A DNA stretch of 64,000 nucleotides from Terana coerulea (Eukaryota > Basidiomycota > Agaricomycetes > Polyporales > Phanerochaetaceae). Positions 35,701 through 48,068 of the stretch are shown in pieces (position 1 is the first letter of the stretch; the number at the start of each line of letters is the position of its first letter). A program made the position numbers and the translations under genes. The DNA lies in contig JAKOGH010000690.1 in assembly GCA_024811115.1 (NCBI GenBank), positions 434,001 through 498,000 on the forward strand, given 5' to 3'. Below the pieces are notes generated by a model, which saw nothing but the letters and a program-made list of their open reading frames with translations, was not told where the DNA came from and did no database searches.

Positions 35701-36228
35701 CCTATGTGTTCCCTTTCCTGATATTGCTGGTGTACTCACGAGGCTCCACAGGACGACAAGGAGTCGCTGCAGCGGCTGCACGGGATCATCCACGGCGACG
35801 CGGAGCAGGGGCTCCAGCCCTTCGCGCGGGAGGAGGAGCACGACGACGAGTCGCCCCCGCCGACGCCCAAGGCCGAGCGGCGCCGGTCGCTCCCCACCCG
35901 CGCGTCGATTACCTCCCTCGCGTCCGCGTACAGCGTCGCCACCGTCGCGACGCGCCCGGACGAGGAGACCAAGTTCCAGGTGCGCCGCCGGCGCGCGGCG
36001 AAGCTGACGCAGTTCTTCGGCGTGGACTACCGCGACCTGATGAACGACGTGTTCGAGAGCCTCGAGATGGGCCTCGAGGAGGAGGAGGGCCGGGGGACGT
36101 TGCGGCCGGACGAGGTCCAGGTGCGTGTCCTGCGCTGTGTGCTGCCAGTGTGATACTGACACTCTCTGCAGGAGCTCCTGAACAAGCTACGCAGACTCAA
36201 GTCGAAGCGGAACAGCCTCTTCGACTGA
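32765..36228 (+). CDS. Large disordered protein with three related short motifs
   Basis: Exons 32765-33625, 33721-35316, 35382-35692, 35752-36120 and 36172-36228, giving 1064 residues after correction. The chain is mostly Ser/Pro/Arg-rich. Three spaced segments share a basic-KL-x2-hydrophobic-G pattern: RQTRKIAQVLGQTP (34375-34425), REKLAKLHRFLGSRVP (35001-35060) and RRAAKLTQFFGVDYRDL (35981-36045). The last is followed by a helical end FESLEMGLEEEE and LLNKLRRLKSKRNS. Frame breaks: missing G at 33727-33729, extra base at 34824-34826 and missing G at 35429-35430. There is probably also a compensating pair between about 32990 and 33061 that would restore SPPMSPTTPFVGLMYDTVP. Function unknown. 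It converges on the golgin-like gene. Confidence 0.65.
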
Positions 36229-36484
36229 ACACGTCTCCCCCACACTTAGTTTACGAATTCGCCACGAGGGCCGATCCTGCGCCGGGATCGTCACACACCA
36301 TGGACACTCTTTACCTACCTTCCTTTCCCCGTAATCTGCGCTGCGGCACCGGCGCAGGGTCGTTCTGCTGTTCCCGCTTTGTAACCTTCGCACACATGTA
36401 CATCATCCAATGCATCCATCCCGAATATGAGATCCATTGCACAGAATAAAAAGCAGAGATGACATGAGCGTAAGCATGAGCGGA

Positions 36485-39400
36485 TCACAAGATGACCAGG
36501 TCGCCGCGACACGAGTGACACCAGAAGATGTGCGCGTCGTCCAGGAACTGCGTCTTCCGCTGTGGCGAGCCCGGCGCCGTGCTGGGCCCCGACGGCGGCT
36601 CGACGACCGTCGGCAAGCCGCGGGCCCTCAGCGCCGGCGACGCGCGCGACGCCGGGTGCGACGCCGCCGTAGCGGCCTCGCTGTCGATGCGCGCCTTGAG
36701 CATGCTGAGGCTGACCCTGCGCTTGTGGCGCGTCTCCGCCGAGAGGCCCTCGAACGACGACGGCGGCGAGCGCGGTCGCCCGCCACCCGAGCGCACGGAG
36801 CTGAACGATGCACGCCGCAGGTCGTCCGAGTGGTCCACGAGACGCGGCGGCGGGCGTTGCGGTTGCGTCGAGCTGCGCGCGGCCGCGCGGGCGTGCGAGA
36901 GCTGGTCCTGCAACTCGGCGAGCTGCCGCTGGCGCGCGTGCGCGGTCGCCTCGGCCTCGTACAGCGCGGTCTCGAGGCTGCGGATGTCGGACTGCGCGGC
37001 GGAGAGCGCGAGCGCGTGCTGCTGCCGGACGTCGCTCAGCATCTCCGCGTCCAGGGAGGGCGTCGCGGGCGGGTGGGCCTGCTGCAGCCGCTCGAGCGCG
37101 TCGTCCTTGGCGGCGAGCTCCGCGCGCAGCGCCTCCAGCTCGAGTCGCGTGCGCTCGAGGACGCCGTGCGCTTCCTCTTCCGCTTGCTTGCGCTCCTCCA
37201 GCTCTTTCCGCAGAGACGAGAGTTGCTCCGTGTAGGTCTGGGCAGAAGCGGCCAGACGGTCGACCTCCTGCATTCGTGCGGCACTCTGGTTGCGATACTC
37301 TGAGCGCTCGGTTTCGACAGTTTGTAGGCTGGCACGGGCGTCCTCGAGCTGCCTCTGAACGTCGGTGTATGCGCGCTGTAGCTCAGAGGCGTCCTCATTA
37401 GACAGCGTGCGCTCCTTCTCCAACGTACCGGTCACCTCGCGGATCCGGTCTTCCGCTTGCGCATGCTTTTCGCGAAGCTCTTCAACTGCGCCTTCCAGCT
37501 GTGCGATGGTGTCGTCGCGGGCTTTGATGACACTGCCAAGGCCGTCCACCTTCTCTCCAAGGTCGAGCTTGCTGTCCGTAAGCTCCACGATCTTGGGACG
37601 CATCTCCTCGAGCGAACGCATCAGGCCAATGCCCTCCGCCTGGAGGTCCGCCTGCGCCTTCTCGGCTTCGTCGGCACGACGGTTGGCAGCCTTGAGCTCT
37701 GCTTGGGTCTGCTGCAGCGTCCGCACACTGGTCGACAACTCTGAGACGGTCTGCGCCGTTTTCTGCTTGAGTTCGTCAAGCGCGCCCCGGAGCTCGCTGA
37801 CTTGCAACTGGAGCTTGGCCACTTCTTGGGACAGACCGTCACGTTCCGAAGACACCGCCGCTAGCTGCGCTTCAGCAGAGTGTTGTGCCTTCTCGGCCTC
37901 GGTATGTCGACCCTGCCAGCGTGCTTCTGCCTCTTCGTGGGCGTGTATCTTGGCCTCCAACTCATCGCGTTCTGTCTTCCACGTGCTCTGGGCCTGAGGC
38001 GGTGTTAGCCAAAGCGCATTTCAGTCCTACTAATGTCGCACCTGTTTGAGCTTCGAGACCTGGAACTCGAGTTCACCCGCACGATCCTGGGTATGCTGAA
38101 GCTCTGCCTCCAAACGTTCTGCGCGGTCGTCGCCCTCAATCTGTTCTTCCAGCTCGCGTGCCCTTCGTTGGTAACGTTCGGACTGGCCTCGCAAGTGAGT
38201 AACCGTATTGTTCAGCTCATGCAGCTCGCGTTCCTAAGAAGTCGACGTCAGTATCCAGGGTCGACAGACATCATGTATGCGCTCACCAAGTCACGAGTTT
38301 TGTCCGTGAGGGCCTTCTCAGAACTGGCAAGCTGCACTATCCGTTCTGAAGCCTCGTGGTTCTCCGTTGTCAGGTCTTCAATATTGCTCTGGAGTTGCGT
38401 GGCACGGTTATGCTCCGATTCATACACAGCCGTCAATTCATGCAATTCTATAATCTATGTAAGGAAAGATCGGGCGCAACAGGCACATGCAACTCACTCG
38501 ATTCGGCATTCTGCAAACGTTCGACTTGGCCAGACAAATCCGTCTTCTCCTGAGACGAGGAGCGATATAGTCTGCTGCTGCTGTTCTGCTCGTGTTGAGA
38601 GTTCTTGTGAGCCGGCTTCGAGTTCTTGTATCCGAGCATCCTTAGCTTCAGCCTTGCGAACTTCTTCCTTCAACGACGCCTCGGACTCCTTCAGTTCTTT
38701 AAGTACTGGTGAGCGGGGGACGAAGGTAAGTTGGGAGTACAGATGACACTCACTGGACTCTGACGCCTTCAGCCGCTCGACATTTGCCGCAAGAGATGCC
38801 TTCTCGAACTGCAGCGAGGCCACCGATTTGTCCCTCTGCTGAAGCGTCTCGTCAAGTTTGTTTATGTCTTCCTCGAGTCGCTGAATGGCGGTCCCAAACT
38901 CTTGAGTCCTACGTCGTTCTTCACGAAGAGCATCGTGCGCTTTCTGAGCCTCTGAATCTCCGTCAGACCGCAACTGAGGCCAAGCCGAACGCGACGCATA
39001 CACACCTGTCTTCGTTGTTTGCAGCTGTCGAACCGCAGCATTCTTTTCCGAGTCAATGTCTGCTAACTGAGCCTTGTGCTCCTCGACTTGACTAGTAAGC
39101 TGCTCTACGTCGGACTCGGCATGCTCCAAAAAGCCTTGTAGCTTCTCGGTCTTGCTCTGCTCAGACCGCAACAGCTCAGACGTCTGCTGCAGCTCTGTAG
39201 AGAAACGTGAACACACAAAACACGCGCATATAGTCATGTCACTCACGGCCTTCGACGTGTTTCAAGTGTTCCACGCTGGCTGCCAAAGCCCTCTTCTTCT
39301 GTTCGAGGCTAGCGACAGTCTGAGCCTGTGCTTCAACTTGTGAGCGAAGCTCGTCCAGCTCATGGCCGTTCAATGACGATAACGCGAGTGGTGAAGTCGG

Positions 39401-39944
39401 TCCGGCAGCAACAGGACGGGGTGAAGCTACAGAGACGGGATTCGCGCTCGAAGGGGGTCGTGAGGGGATAGACGCAGACGGTGGAGGTGAGACGACGGCG
39501 GAGGCTGGAGGACTCGTGTCATGTGCAGGAGTGGTAGGGGTTTCGACGCGTTCTAGGCCGGACAGCCAGTGGGAGTCGGCCGCACCAGTGGTATGTCCGT
39601 TAGAGAATCTGGGGCAGCACTCTTGAGAACACGTATATGCTTGTATGATGCCACCATGCACCTACAATTGACCTGCGTCTCTCCCGTTCTTCGCAGCAGG
39701 CACCGCTGGCTGTGCTTCAGCGTTCGCCGGCGTGGACGGCCGAGAGGTTGTTGGGCTGGGGGAAGCGGCTCTAGAGTCAACGACGGCAGGAGTGCCTGCA
39801 GTCTTCTTTTGCTGCTTCTTCTTCAACTATATGCAGTCAATTCATGACGGGGTTCATGAGATGTCGCCCATTCGAGGCCTTCCACGCAATACTCACCAGT
39901 GCCCGTGCGCGCGCGGCCTTCGCTGCTCTGTCGTCTTCAGACAT
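36485..39944 (-). CDS. Long coiled-coil protein, golgin-like
   Basis: Starts at the ATG at 39944 with a basic, Lys-ending N-terminus (MSEDDRAAKAARARALLKKK), then a 70 nt intron (39896-39827) and a Ser/Pro linker. Some 700 residues of heptad-rich coiled coil follow in several exons, with the last large exon at about 37997-36485. The C-terminus is Ser/Pro-rich and ends in FWCHSCRGDLVIL. The basic N-terminal tip plus long coil resembles Golgi tethers that bind GRASP/p115 partners (yeast Bug1, animal GM130), but this is inference, since coiled coils align with anything. Frame breaks: missing C opposite 39571-39573 and one extra base opposite 38559-38560. Internal exon borders between about 39240 and 38000 were read only by frame continuity. 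Confidence 0.7.
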
Positions 39945-40509
39945 GATGCCGGAGCGGTGGGCGTAGGCCTAGTGATTTCGGCTCGCAGTGACAGGTAATA
40001 AGCAGTGTTGCAAGACGCGCGCAATGTGACCCGGCCAGCGAGGCCAGCAGGGCTGGTGAGTGGGCAAGGTGAAGCTGAGCTTGCATGGGCGTGCCGTCAC
40101 GATCAAATATGATGCCGCTGCGTGGCCAGCGTCGTGGACAGTGATATTCAAAGTCATCGTAACGTTTTCATTCTACCTCGATCAAATATTCAAGAGCTCG
40201 TGCACAGTGAGTATGATTGCAGGCATAGGAGATTTCCTAAGATAATGCATTGGGAGATTATAAACGCAGAGGGAACAGAGACTTGTAGCACAGGGAAAGG
40301 TTAGGTATGCCGCAGGAAAAGAGAAACAACCACTCCAAGGTTACAATGGCACTGCAATAAGGATACGAGTAAGGACAGACTCTGTGGCGACCGGGAAGGC
40401 AGACGCAGGTGAGATGTAAAACAGGCCCATAATAGAGAGTCACCCAAAAGTGCAGGCGAGGGGAAAGAAAAAGCAGGGGTATGAAAACAACAACTCCGAA
40501 GCTTCGCGC
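39945..40509. other. Intergenic between golgin-like start and G-beta stop
   Basis: Both flanking genes are on the minus strand, so this holds the golgin-like promoter and the G-beta 3' UTR. AT-rich sequence at 40140-40260. No gene seen. Confidence 0.4.
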
Positions 40510-41786
40510 TTATGCCCAGACCTGGTGAAACTGTGAGAGTTGTGTCTGCAAAACAAGTATGTATCGACATACCCTCAGTGTGCTATCCCAGCTACCGGTG
40601 CAAAGTGCCATGCCGTCGGCGCTGACTCCCAGGCAGCTAACGCGATTCTCGTGGCCAGTGAGCACTCCCACGCGCTCACCCTTCAGGGTATCCCAAACGT
40701 TACAAGTCCAGTCGTCGTATCCTCCGAACAGCACACGGCCTGAGATCGAGAAGGCTACGGAGGTGATGCCGCAGAGGATGTTGTCGTGCGTGAATGAGTT
40801 CAGCTCGCGGTCCGCCCGAATGTCGAAAAGCCGGCAAGAGGCGTCATCAGATCCCGTCGCGAAGGCATCGCCATTGGGGAAGAAACTAAGATAGACGCAG
40901 CATTCATTTGCTGAACAGATGCACAGGTGAAGAGATGTGACTCACGATACAGCGTTGATGTCGGATTCATGCCCGGTAAAAGTTTGCACTGCCTTGCCAC
41001 TGCGAATGTCCCAAAGTTTTGCGCTGGCGTCGCAAGCACCAGATACGAACACATTTTGGTTAGGCCCCAGCGACAAGCTACGGGGAGACCGCGTTAGATC
41101 GAGCGTAAACGTAGTCTCCGGCAACTAACCTCATGACATCACCAGTGTGGTCGCTAAATTCCACGACGCGCACGCCTGCCTCGATATCCCAGAGCATGCA
41201 AGTCATGTCTCCAGAACTGGTGACAATTTGGCGATCGTTGATGAAACGGCAGCAACTGAGGTAACCGGAGTGCGCGCTGAGTTCGCGAGCGCCCTTGTTG
41301 CCCGTGCCCTCCTTCGCATTCAGATTGTATATTGAACAAATATTGTCGAGACCGCCGCAAGCGACAGAAGTTGCCGGACGGTGAGTAGGCGCAGGTCATG
41401 ACCCAGCTTGAACGAAGAGGGATGGCATGAACCTTGTTTGTGGTGTAGGCATCCCAGACGATGAGCTTGCCGTCTTGCGAGGCGGAAACGAGATGCCGTC
41501 TATCCGTCGCCCAGTGCATGGCATAGATCTTTGCTAAGTGACCACGGAGAGCTCGTCTTGGCCGCATAACGATGCGAGGGAGGGAGTCGACCTCTGCAGC
41601 CATTGCTCTCACTGCAACACGTAGCCCGTCGTGAGTGACTAAGGAACGAGATGGGAGTACGTGGGCGACCCACAACTTGTATCAGCAGACGACTCTCTCT
41701 TCGCACGGATTTTCTCCTTCAGGCTTTTCGGCCTCCCGCCTGGCGGCGGCGATCCTCTCCTGGATGTCTCCTTGACTTTGCGACAT
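40510..41786 (-). CDS. GPB1: Heterotrimeric G-protein beta subunit
   Basis: Exons 41786-41674, 41611-41130, 41077-40946, 40885-40573 and a 12 nt last exon 40521-40510 encoding VWA and stop. The raw total is 1052 nt. Two single-base insertions bring it to 1050 (349 residues): an extra A opposite 41725-41728, and an extra T opposite 41366. An N-terminal helix ([13 protein letters not shown]) for G-gamma binding precedes seven WD40 blades, with [39 protein letters not shown] and [20 protein letters not shown] visible. This is the canonical G-beta of pheromone and nutrient signalling, with length and repeat spacing as in other fungal G-betas. Confidence 0.95.
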
Positions 41787-44102
41787 CACGTAAGGCTAAG
41801 CTGAAGCGAGTAGGAGGAGGGTGTTGGTCGAGTGCTACACAAACGAGCGCAAGTCCTTCAGGTTGGTCGGCTCGAAGATAACTGCAGAGGACTGGAAAGG
41901 GTGCTCACGAGTGCCAGAGGATGGAAAAACGGAAGGGAGAGAAACTTCAAAGGGATTCTGAGGCGTTCACCCAGATGCTCTCGCTACTCTCGGATGTCTA
42001 AGCGCAGGGTGGCGTGCGTCACTCTATTCCCAGGAAGAACAGACGTGAACAGGGCGCAGGGAAGAAGAATAATAGGGAGAATGAGAGGATAGGGAGGGCA
42101 AGGAGAGGAAGAGAGCGACGAGCTGTTTGATCACGTACAACGACGCCGTAACCGCCGGCGAGTTTTGAACTCCGCTTGGAATCAGGCACGACGCTATATT
42201 CTAACTAAATCCAACTAATTTACAACGACGAAAAAGGACTGGCAAAACTCTCGAGTCTCTCAATGACCTGGAGACTGCCCACAGACATTCTTCTCTTGCT
42301 CAAGTCTTCCCGCACACAACTATATGAACGACGCTGGACTCGTCCGAGTCGGCCGCGTGAGACTGCCGTGTGCAACAGTAGCGCCTGTGATAATTGGGTA
42401 CGTGCTTCTGTTCATGATACCATCCCGCACAAGCTTCTACCTAGGTATGCCTGCCCAAGGGAGCAAGCCGATTATATGTGCGCATGTTGATTAAAGTGGC
42501 ACCAGCTTTGCGCAGGGCTGTACAATTTTGGTGAGCGGACCGAATCATCAAGGCTCTTACTGCGTCGCTGCGCGATGAATTCAGATACTTACATTATTCG
42601 CACTTTCTCTAGTACTTAGTCGTTATGACCACTCTCGTCGGTTGCAATCCAATAGAGCTTGCTATCCCATATGCGGGGCTTTGTCACCTACAGGTCATGG
42701 AGGTGGCAGCCTTGTCCAATGGCCCTTATGACCGCTGTTTACCGAAACAATCGTACGTGTGGTGCCCGGAACGCCTTTGAGTCTATATGTGCGCGGTGAG
42801 TCACTGTGCTCCGGGTGGACTGGAATTTTCTCCCCCAGAATTTAGAGCGGGGTTTGCAAACATCAAGGCCGTTGTTCTCGGTGGAGGCGTTCGGGGACGC
42901 GGGCAGAATCGCGCTCATCACTCCTGTGTAGCCGTACTATTACGACGGCGCCACGACTCGCAGTCGTTGTTTCTGCTGAACTGCTGCGAATAGCGGGAGA
43001 TGCACCAGGCCGAGTGTCTTGTCCTCCTCACTCTCTCTGTGCGTACAGTCACAAAGCCTCATTCGTTAATGTGTTTGATGGCTTGTGCTCTTCGTTAGAA
43101 CGTTCTCCCCCGGCGCCGACCATTCAACCCATCACGACCGCCCTATTAACTACCTGCGGCGGTGAAGATTCCTACCAGTCATGAGTATATGGGCAGCACC
43201 GCCGTCATCGGAACGCCCCAGCGGTCGCTGGCTCGCCTCGGATTTCCTGTCAAAATTGACGATTTTCCTCGGTGCTTTGCGTATCGATGGCATTAACCGA
43301 TGTTCCGTGATCTATCTGTGTACAAGCCCGCACAATCTACCGTCGCACCGAGCTGGACGGTCCTATAGGCAACTGCCTTGCAGCTGGCCCAAGTCCGGAT
43401 CAAACGAAAGGCTGTTGATATTCTTCGGGTTGGCTCTCCATTCTCGCAGCGGCCGAGGCAGCCTTTGGCCGACCAGCTCCTGCTCGGAAGCAAGCGTCCC
43501 GCGACTGCATGCCGTTGTCGGGGTACGATTCGGCCGCTGAGTATTTCAGCACTCTGTAAACAAAGGATCGGTCTGACGCGTCCGTTGCTACAGAACGGTG
43601 AATAGCCAACTATCCAACACGTGTGGCGTGCGGAGATTACCTCTGCATATGCGTATCATCATTACAATCGGCAGCTTCTTCTCGCGAACGTTCCTCTCCA
43701 GACGCAGCGAGTCATCGGCAAAAGCTGCAGTCCTCGAAAGGCGCCGCCTCTTCCTCTCTCGTCCGCGGAGGGCTCGCTACTCTGGATTGACTCCTGGTCC
43801 CCGACCCGCAGCCTCGAGCACGTATACTGTACCCTTTCCGGTCTGTTGCGTGGACCACGGATGGTGTATTACTGGTTACCTATCGTCTCCAGTACTATCG
43901 GGCGCGCCGGGAGCATGACGGAGACCTTTATTGTTAGCTATCCTCCTGGCATTCCTAGGATTGGTAGTAGACTGCGCGCACAGCTCCTACTGCTATAAAA
44001 TGCATCTGGTTCGACTGGAGCACCCCCAGTTCACATTCTCCAGCTGGTTTACTACACAACCCCACACGCCTTTCACCTCAGGTTTCCCCAAGTTGGACCA
44101 AT
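41787..44102. other. 2.3 kb gene-poor stretch upstream of the dsRBD array
   Basis: The first few hundred bases are the G-beta promoter (purine-rich around 42050-42120). Beyond that I see only short frames with no homology that I recognise. GC falls relative to the genic parts. No repeat termini found by eye. Confidence 0.35.
43994..44000 (+). promoter_or_regulatory. TATA box of dsRBD gene A
   Basis: TATAAAA, 103 nt upstream of the ATG at 44103. Comparable boxes precede the two paralogues. Confidence 0.6.
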
Positions 44103-44441
44103 ATGAGCCAAGACCGTAAGAACCTAGCCATCCCTCTCACGTTTAGGCTGGCATAATCTGACTTGGAGACTCGTCCTTAGACTGGCGGATGAAGCTCAAC
44201 AACCTTCTCCAAGGCACCTACGGTGTGCAAGCCTTGCGCTGGGAACAGGTTCAGTACGGTCCTCAACACACAGCGCCCTGGACAGTTATTGCGTATAGTG
44301 CGGCCACCCCATGATTACGATGTTTTCACAGCTAACAGCTCTCTTGCAGTTCAAGGCGTTGAATACGGAAGGGGCATTGCGCATAATCTAGGCGAAGCTA
44401 AGGAACAAGCTGCCAGGCAGGCTTATCGAGGGATTGTATAG
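44103..44441 (+). CDS. Single-domain double-stranded-RNA-binding protein A (73 aa)
   Basis: Exons 44103-44115, 44181-44297 and 44350-44441, total 222 nt, in frame. The whole product is one dsRBD. Helix 1 is MKLNNLLQGTYG, the strand and loop are LRWEQVQYGPQHTAPWTVIA, with the GPxH contact loop of RNA-binding dsRBDs intact, then GVEYGRGIAHNLGEAKEQAA in helix 2. The usual N-terminal KK of helix 2 is missing; only the AKEQAA core is kept. The first and last exon phases match the two downstream paralogues, but the intron inside the LNN-LQ stretch is absent here. Such proteins could buffer, hide or deliver dsRNA; the target is unknown. Confidence 0.8.
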
Positions 44442-45729
44442 GCAAGCTTACGGACAAGATCCCGTCTAGATACGATGACCTGCCCAATTCCAAGGTATGT
44501 TTTTGATACCACTTCACCGAAGGAGATGTTGATTCCATTTGGCCAGACGGATTAACGACATTTACGCACCCCAACTCACCTCGCAATTGATAAAGGGCTG
44601 ACCATCTTTGCGAACGACACTGAAGCCTCAACTCTCACTACACTACTCCAGTCATCGTATATACTCATGCACCGTTTACAACCTCTGTCACGCCCCTACT
44701 CTATAGATTAGATCCCCCACAGTGCCCGATGATTCTCAACACGTGATCACCATCCAGTTATCTCTAGTACCTAGGTTATATTATAATACGACAGCTCCTT
44801 TCCCAGCCGTTCCCGCTACCACGCGAACTTAAGGACTGCCGTTCGTGTGCCTGAGCCGACGCCACAACGCCACGAAGCCGGTGGCGGTGCCGGAATTCGC
44901 CGACTGACAATTCTTGCGGGAATTTTGCCGAGAACCTTGCGGGCAACTACCATCTCCACGAGCTGCAGCACGAGCGGGAGACTCCAGAATCCCAGCTCAG
45001 AAGACACTTCACTTCCGAGGATCTATATGTTTCGCTCTCGTCCAGGACACTGCAGTATGTAGCGCCATGCGCTGTGCGTGTGTTCACGCAGTAAGCCTCG
45101 TGTCCACTGACATGGCGGCAGCCTTTGATGCGATAGGTACAAAGGAGCATACCCGAGCCCGCTAGCCGTCTCATGCCATTATTCTTCGACGCTGTGTGCC
45201 CGTTCATGTGGGGCTCGGGCACGCTGGCGCCTGGTTTCTCGCTTGCGGACGACAATGCTGCGTCGTCGAACTGTGCCCATTGGCCCAAGTATCAGGCACA
45301 GCCTGCATCGACGCACATAAAACAACGATTTTCAGGCGGAGCCGCCTATCGAAGCCATTTGACATGTAATGTGCAAAGCTGTAGTTTGCCTGCCCCTTCG
45401 GTCTCCCTTGATCGCCGGCTTTGCGAGTCAACAACGTAGGGACCCTCCCGCCCTTTCCCCCCTTCATTGACCCTGTATTTGTTGCATCCTCAGGTCTCCG
45501 ATGTCCCTTAAGGGTCACCCGCTTTCCTCTGTGGTCTAAATGCAAGCCCCTGTGATATACATATTTTATCCCCCGATCCCGAAACGTTGGGGCGCAGGAA
45601 TGTACATGATCTGCGACATTGTTTACAACACGAAAAGACCGCTTTCCAATGAAGTTCGCGTCTCAAGCATGCAGGGAGATGGGATGTTCACGGTCGGGTT
45701 GTGGGCCAGGGAGGACAGTACCTGGACTG
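44442..45729. other. 1.3 kb between dsRBD genes A and B
   Basis: I see no further intact dsRBD copy and no other gene. An open minus-strand frame at 44947-45288 has no recognisable features. Confidence 0.35.
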
Positions 45730-45736
45730 TATAAAA
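45730..45736 (+). promoter_or_regulatory. TATA box of dsRBD gene B
   Basis: TATAAAA, 67 nt upstream of the chosen ATG at 45797. An in-frame ATG at 45749 lies only 13 nt downstream of the box, too close for a normal transcript start, which favours 45797. Confidence 0.6.
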
Positions 45737-45796
45737 CCTTTGCCTCAGATGCTATGTCTGCATCCCCGTTCTACATTCCTACTCCCCAGCGGCAGA

Positions 45797-46187
45797 ATGA
45801 GCAACGGTAAGTCCACCACCTAGCTGATTACTCAGTTATTTACCGGAGCTTCATTTCAGACGCCGTTTCGACCCTCAATAACCGTAAGACTCAGACAATA
45901 ACCGTCAAAGTGCATGTAGAAACTCACACCGTGGTTAGACTTGCAGTCTTTGGACCAGGTTTCCTCGCTTGCCTGGAAGGACACGGTGAGCGGCCCCGCT
46001 CACACTCCTGAATGGACGTCGATTTGCAACAGTGAGTGTCAACCCACTGGCCTTTTAATCGGAGGTAAATAGTCAACTCCTCGTAGTTAACGGCGAGCCG
46101 AAGGGTACTGGGATTGGGCCGAAGAAGCACCTTGCCCGAGATGCAGCAGCTCGGGAAGCTTTGAAGGCTCTAGGCGCAGACACTTAA
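45797..46187 (+). CDS. Single-domain double-stranded-RNA-binding protein B (75 aa)
   Basis: Exons 45797-45806 (10 nt), 45860-45883 (24 nt), 45939-46031 (93 nt) and 46087-46187 (101 nt), total 228 nt, in frame. It is the most canonical of the three dsRBDs. Helix 1 is STLNNHLQSLDQ, then LAWKDTVSGPAHTPEWTSIC with the GPxH loop, then NGEPKGTGIGPKKHLARDAA, with the lysine pair at the start of helix 2 kept. It should bind dsRNA (family knowledge). An alternative in-frame start at 45749 would add 16 residues (MLCLHPRSTFLLPSGR). A short upstream ORF at 45754 overlaps the start in another frame and could lower translation. Confidence 0.85.
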
Positions 46188-47961
46188 CCCGCTTAAGCAG
46201 CCGATTGCCCAAGATACTGTCATCGGCCGGACGTTAGTTTGTGATTTCCGTTCCACGTTCATGTTCGACGCTTCGTGCTTGAATAGCATATTTATGTGCA
46301 CATTTATCCAATTTACCCCAGTCTTTGATCATACTAAGACTGCTGCGATTGTGCCTTCTGCGTTGAACTTTCGTGCAGGAGGCATAATTGGACCCGCTGG
46401 CAGACCCGCGTCTGCCTGCAGGCGGGCGTCACCACACAATTTTCGTTTGCTCGCTGCGCTCATAAGGCCCTGGTTCATGGTCGGCCGCTCGTCTTTCATT
46501 CCCCGGTGTAGCCGGCAGGGTTCTCCTGAGCTGCCCCATTTCTCCGTCTTGTTGCATGTAATCTATGACGCCTCATCACGACCGATCCTTGCTTTACGGA
46601 CCCAATCATGATTAATCTGTTTCGCGCCCTTTTCTCAGTGAATTCACAGGCTCCGGAGCTTATTCATGCTATACCACCGCATGTATCAGACAAGAGATAC
46701 CTTTTGCGTACGTCCCAAGTTTCTTTCTGGTCGCATCTTTCTGACATTCTCAAACTTCATCGATGGATCATTAGTTATGAACTCGAGTTTGTTGAGACCG
46801 TATCGGCGCATATCTCACCGAACTCCTGGCAACCGGAGGCCCTCTACGTAGCTTACCGCGGGCGGTCTATGCCATCGTTGCGCTGGTCACAGCGTTGATC
46901 TTTAATTGTGCGTATACGTGCTCCTGCTACCCTGGATATCTGTGTTCAAGCAATTATCAGAACCACAGAATCACCATTGTATCGTTTCATTGACCGCTCC
47001 GGAGTGCCCGCCAACGTTGGTGACAGAGCTAGTCTATGAGAGAGTCTATGATGCCGAAGGGCTGTCAGCCTACAACCGAGTCAAGCGGCTTGTCTTTAAA
47101 GCAGTGATATATCCCTAAGTGCACAGACGGACATTCGGTGAGTATCCGTTTTCGCAAATTCGCCATGCACTGGTCTTACCGTCGGCCAGGCAGTAATTGC
47201 CGGCATCATACAATGTGACAGAGTCATCATGATACGGGGCTTGCAACCGTCGGTCTGTTTCTACGGACTAACAGTGTTAGGAGACAGAACCATTCACGCA
47301 GGACAACCTGCGGTGACAGAATAGGTAATATCAATGTACCCTGGCAAAACGCCGCTCCTCCGCTAACCTTCCAATGTCGTAGACCCGGGCGGGCCGCCCT
47401 CGCTGCGTATGGCGCATCTTGGGCGCATGGTACTGCCTTATGGCACGCTTACGTGCCGTGCTTTATCGCCGTCATTTTCAATGTACAGCCCGTGCGCTGT
47501 TCGACCGTGCGCTACGGTAGAACATGCCGCCTCCCTCGGAGTATCTGAGTTTGCGTTGCCAGCAGGTACCCAGACCGGTGAGGCCAGGGGATATTCCAGT
47601 AAGTACAAGATTCCTGCTTAAATGGCTCGGGCGAAACCATCCTATTGTCGATGAAAATCTGAGCTGATACTCTGCGACGATTGCAGAGTTCCTTGGAGCC
47701 GGGTCCACTTGAAACTACCCCCATTCAGACTCCGTTGCAGGTGAGAGAGTTTCACCCGCCCGTCACACTCCATGTGTCTGACGTATCATAGGAAATTGCT
47801 CCTAGCGACAAGAGTGGCGCCGCTCTGCATAACGCTCCGACTAAGAGATATGCACGTCCGGCTTGGGCGCGACTTGGGCGATAGATGTATATCCGAGTCG
47901 AGCAGGGCCGCCCTCCGGGCGGTGTGGCTTCCACTCATATAGCCGACACCATTAGGTGGAG
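46188..47961. other. 1.8 kb between dsRBD genes B and C
   Basis: Several short plus-strand frames (46608-46898, 46906-47118, 47409-47621) are open but do not look like dsRBDs or any family I know. No intact fourth copy was found by eye. Confidence 0.35.
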
Positions 47962-47969
47962 GATAAATA
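47962..47969 (+). promoter_or_regulatory. TATA-like box of dsRBD gene C
   Basis: GATAAATA, 100 nt upstream of the ATG at 48069, at a distance close to that in gene A. Confidence 0.5.
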
Positions 47970-48068
47970 GCTCGCTATAGGACGGGACTTTGCCACAACG
48001 GAGCTGTTCGTCGACTCAGCACATACAGGCTCACATTCCACGCAATCCTCTCGCTCACATCCGCAAGA

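Noticed and set aside
36437..37303. Long plus-strand Arg-rich open frames over the golgin-like gene
   Set aside because: Shadow of a heptad-rich minus-strand coding exon; composition is the complement of Glu/Ala/Leu codons.
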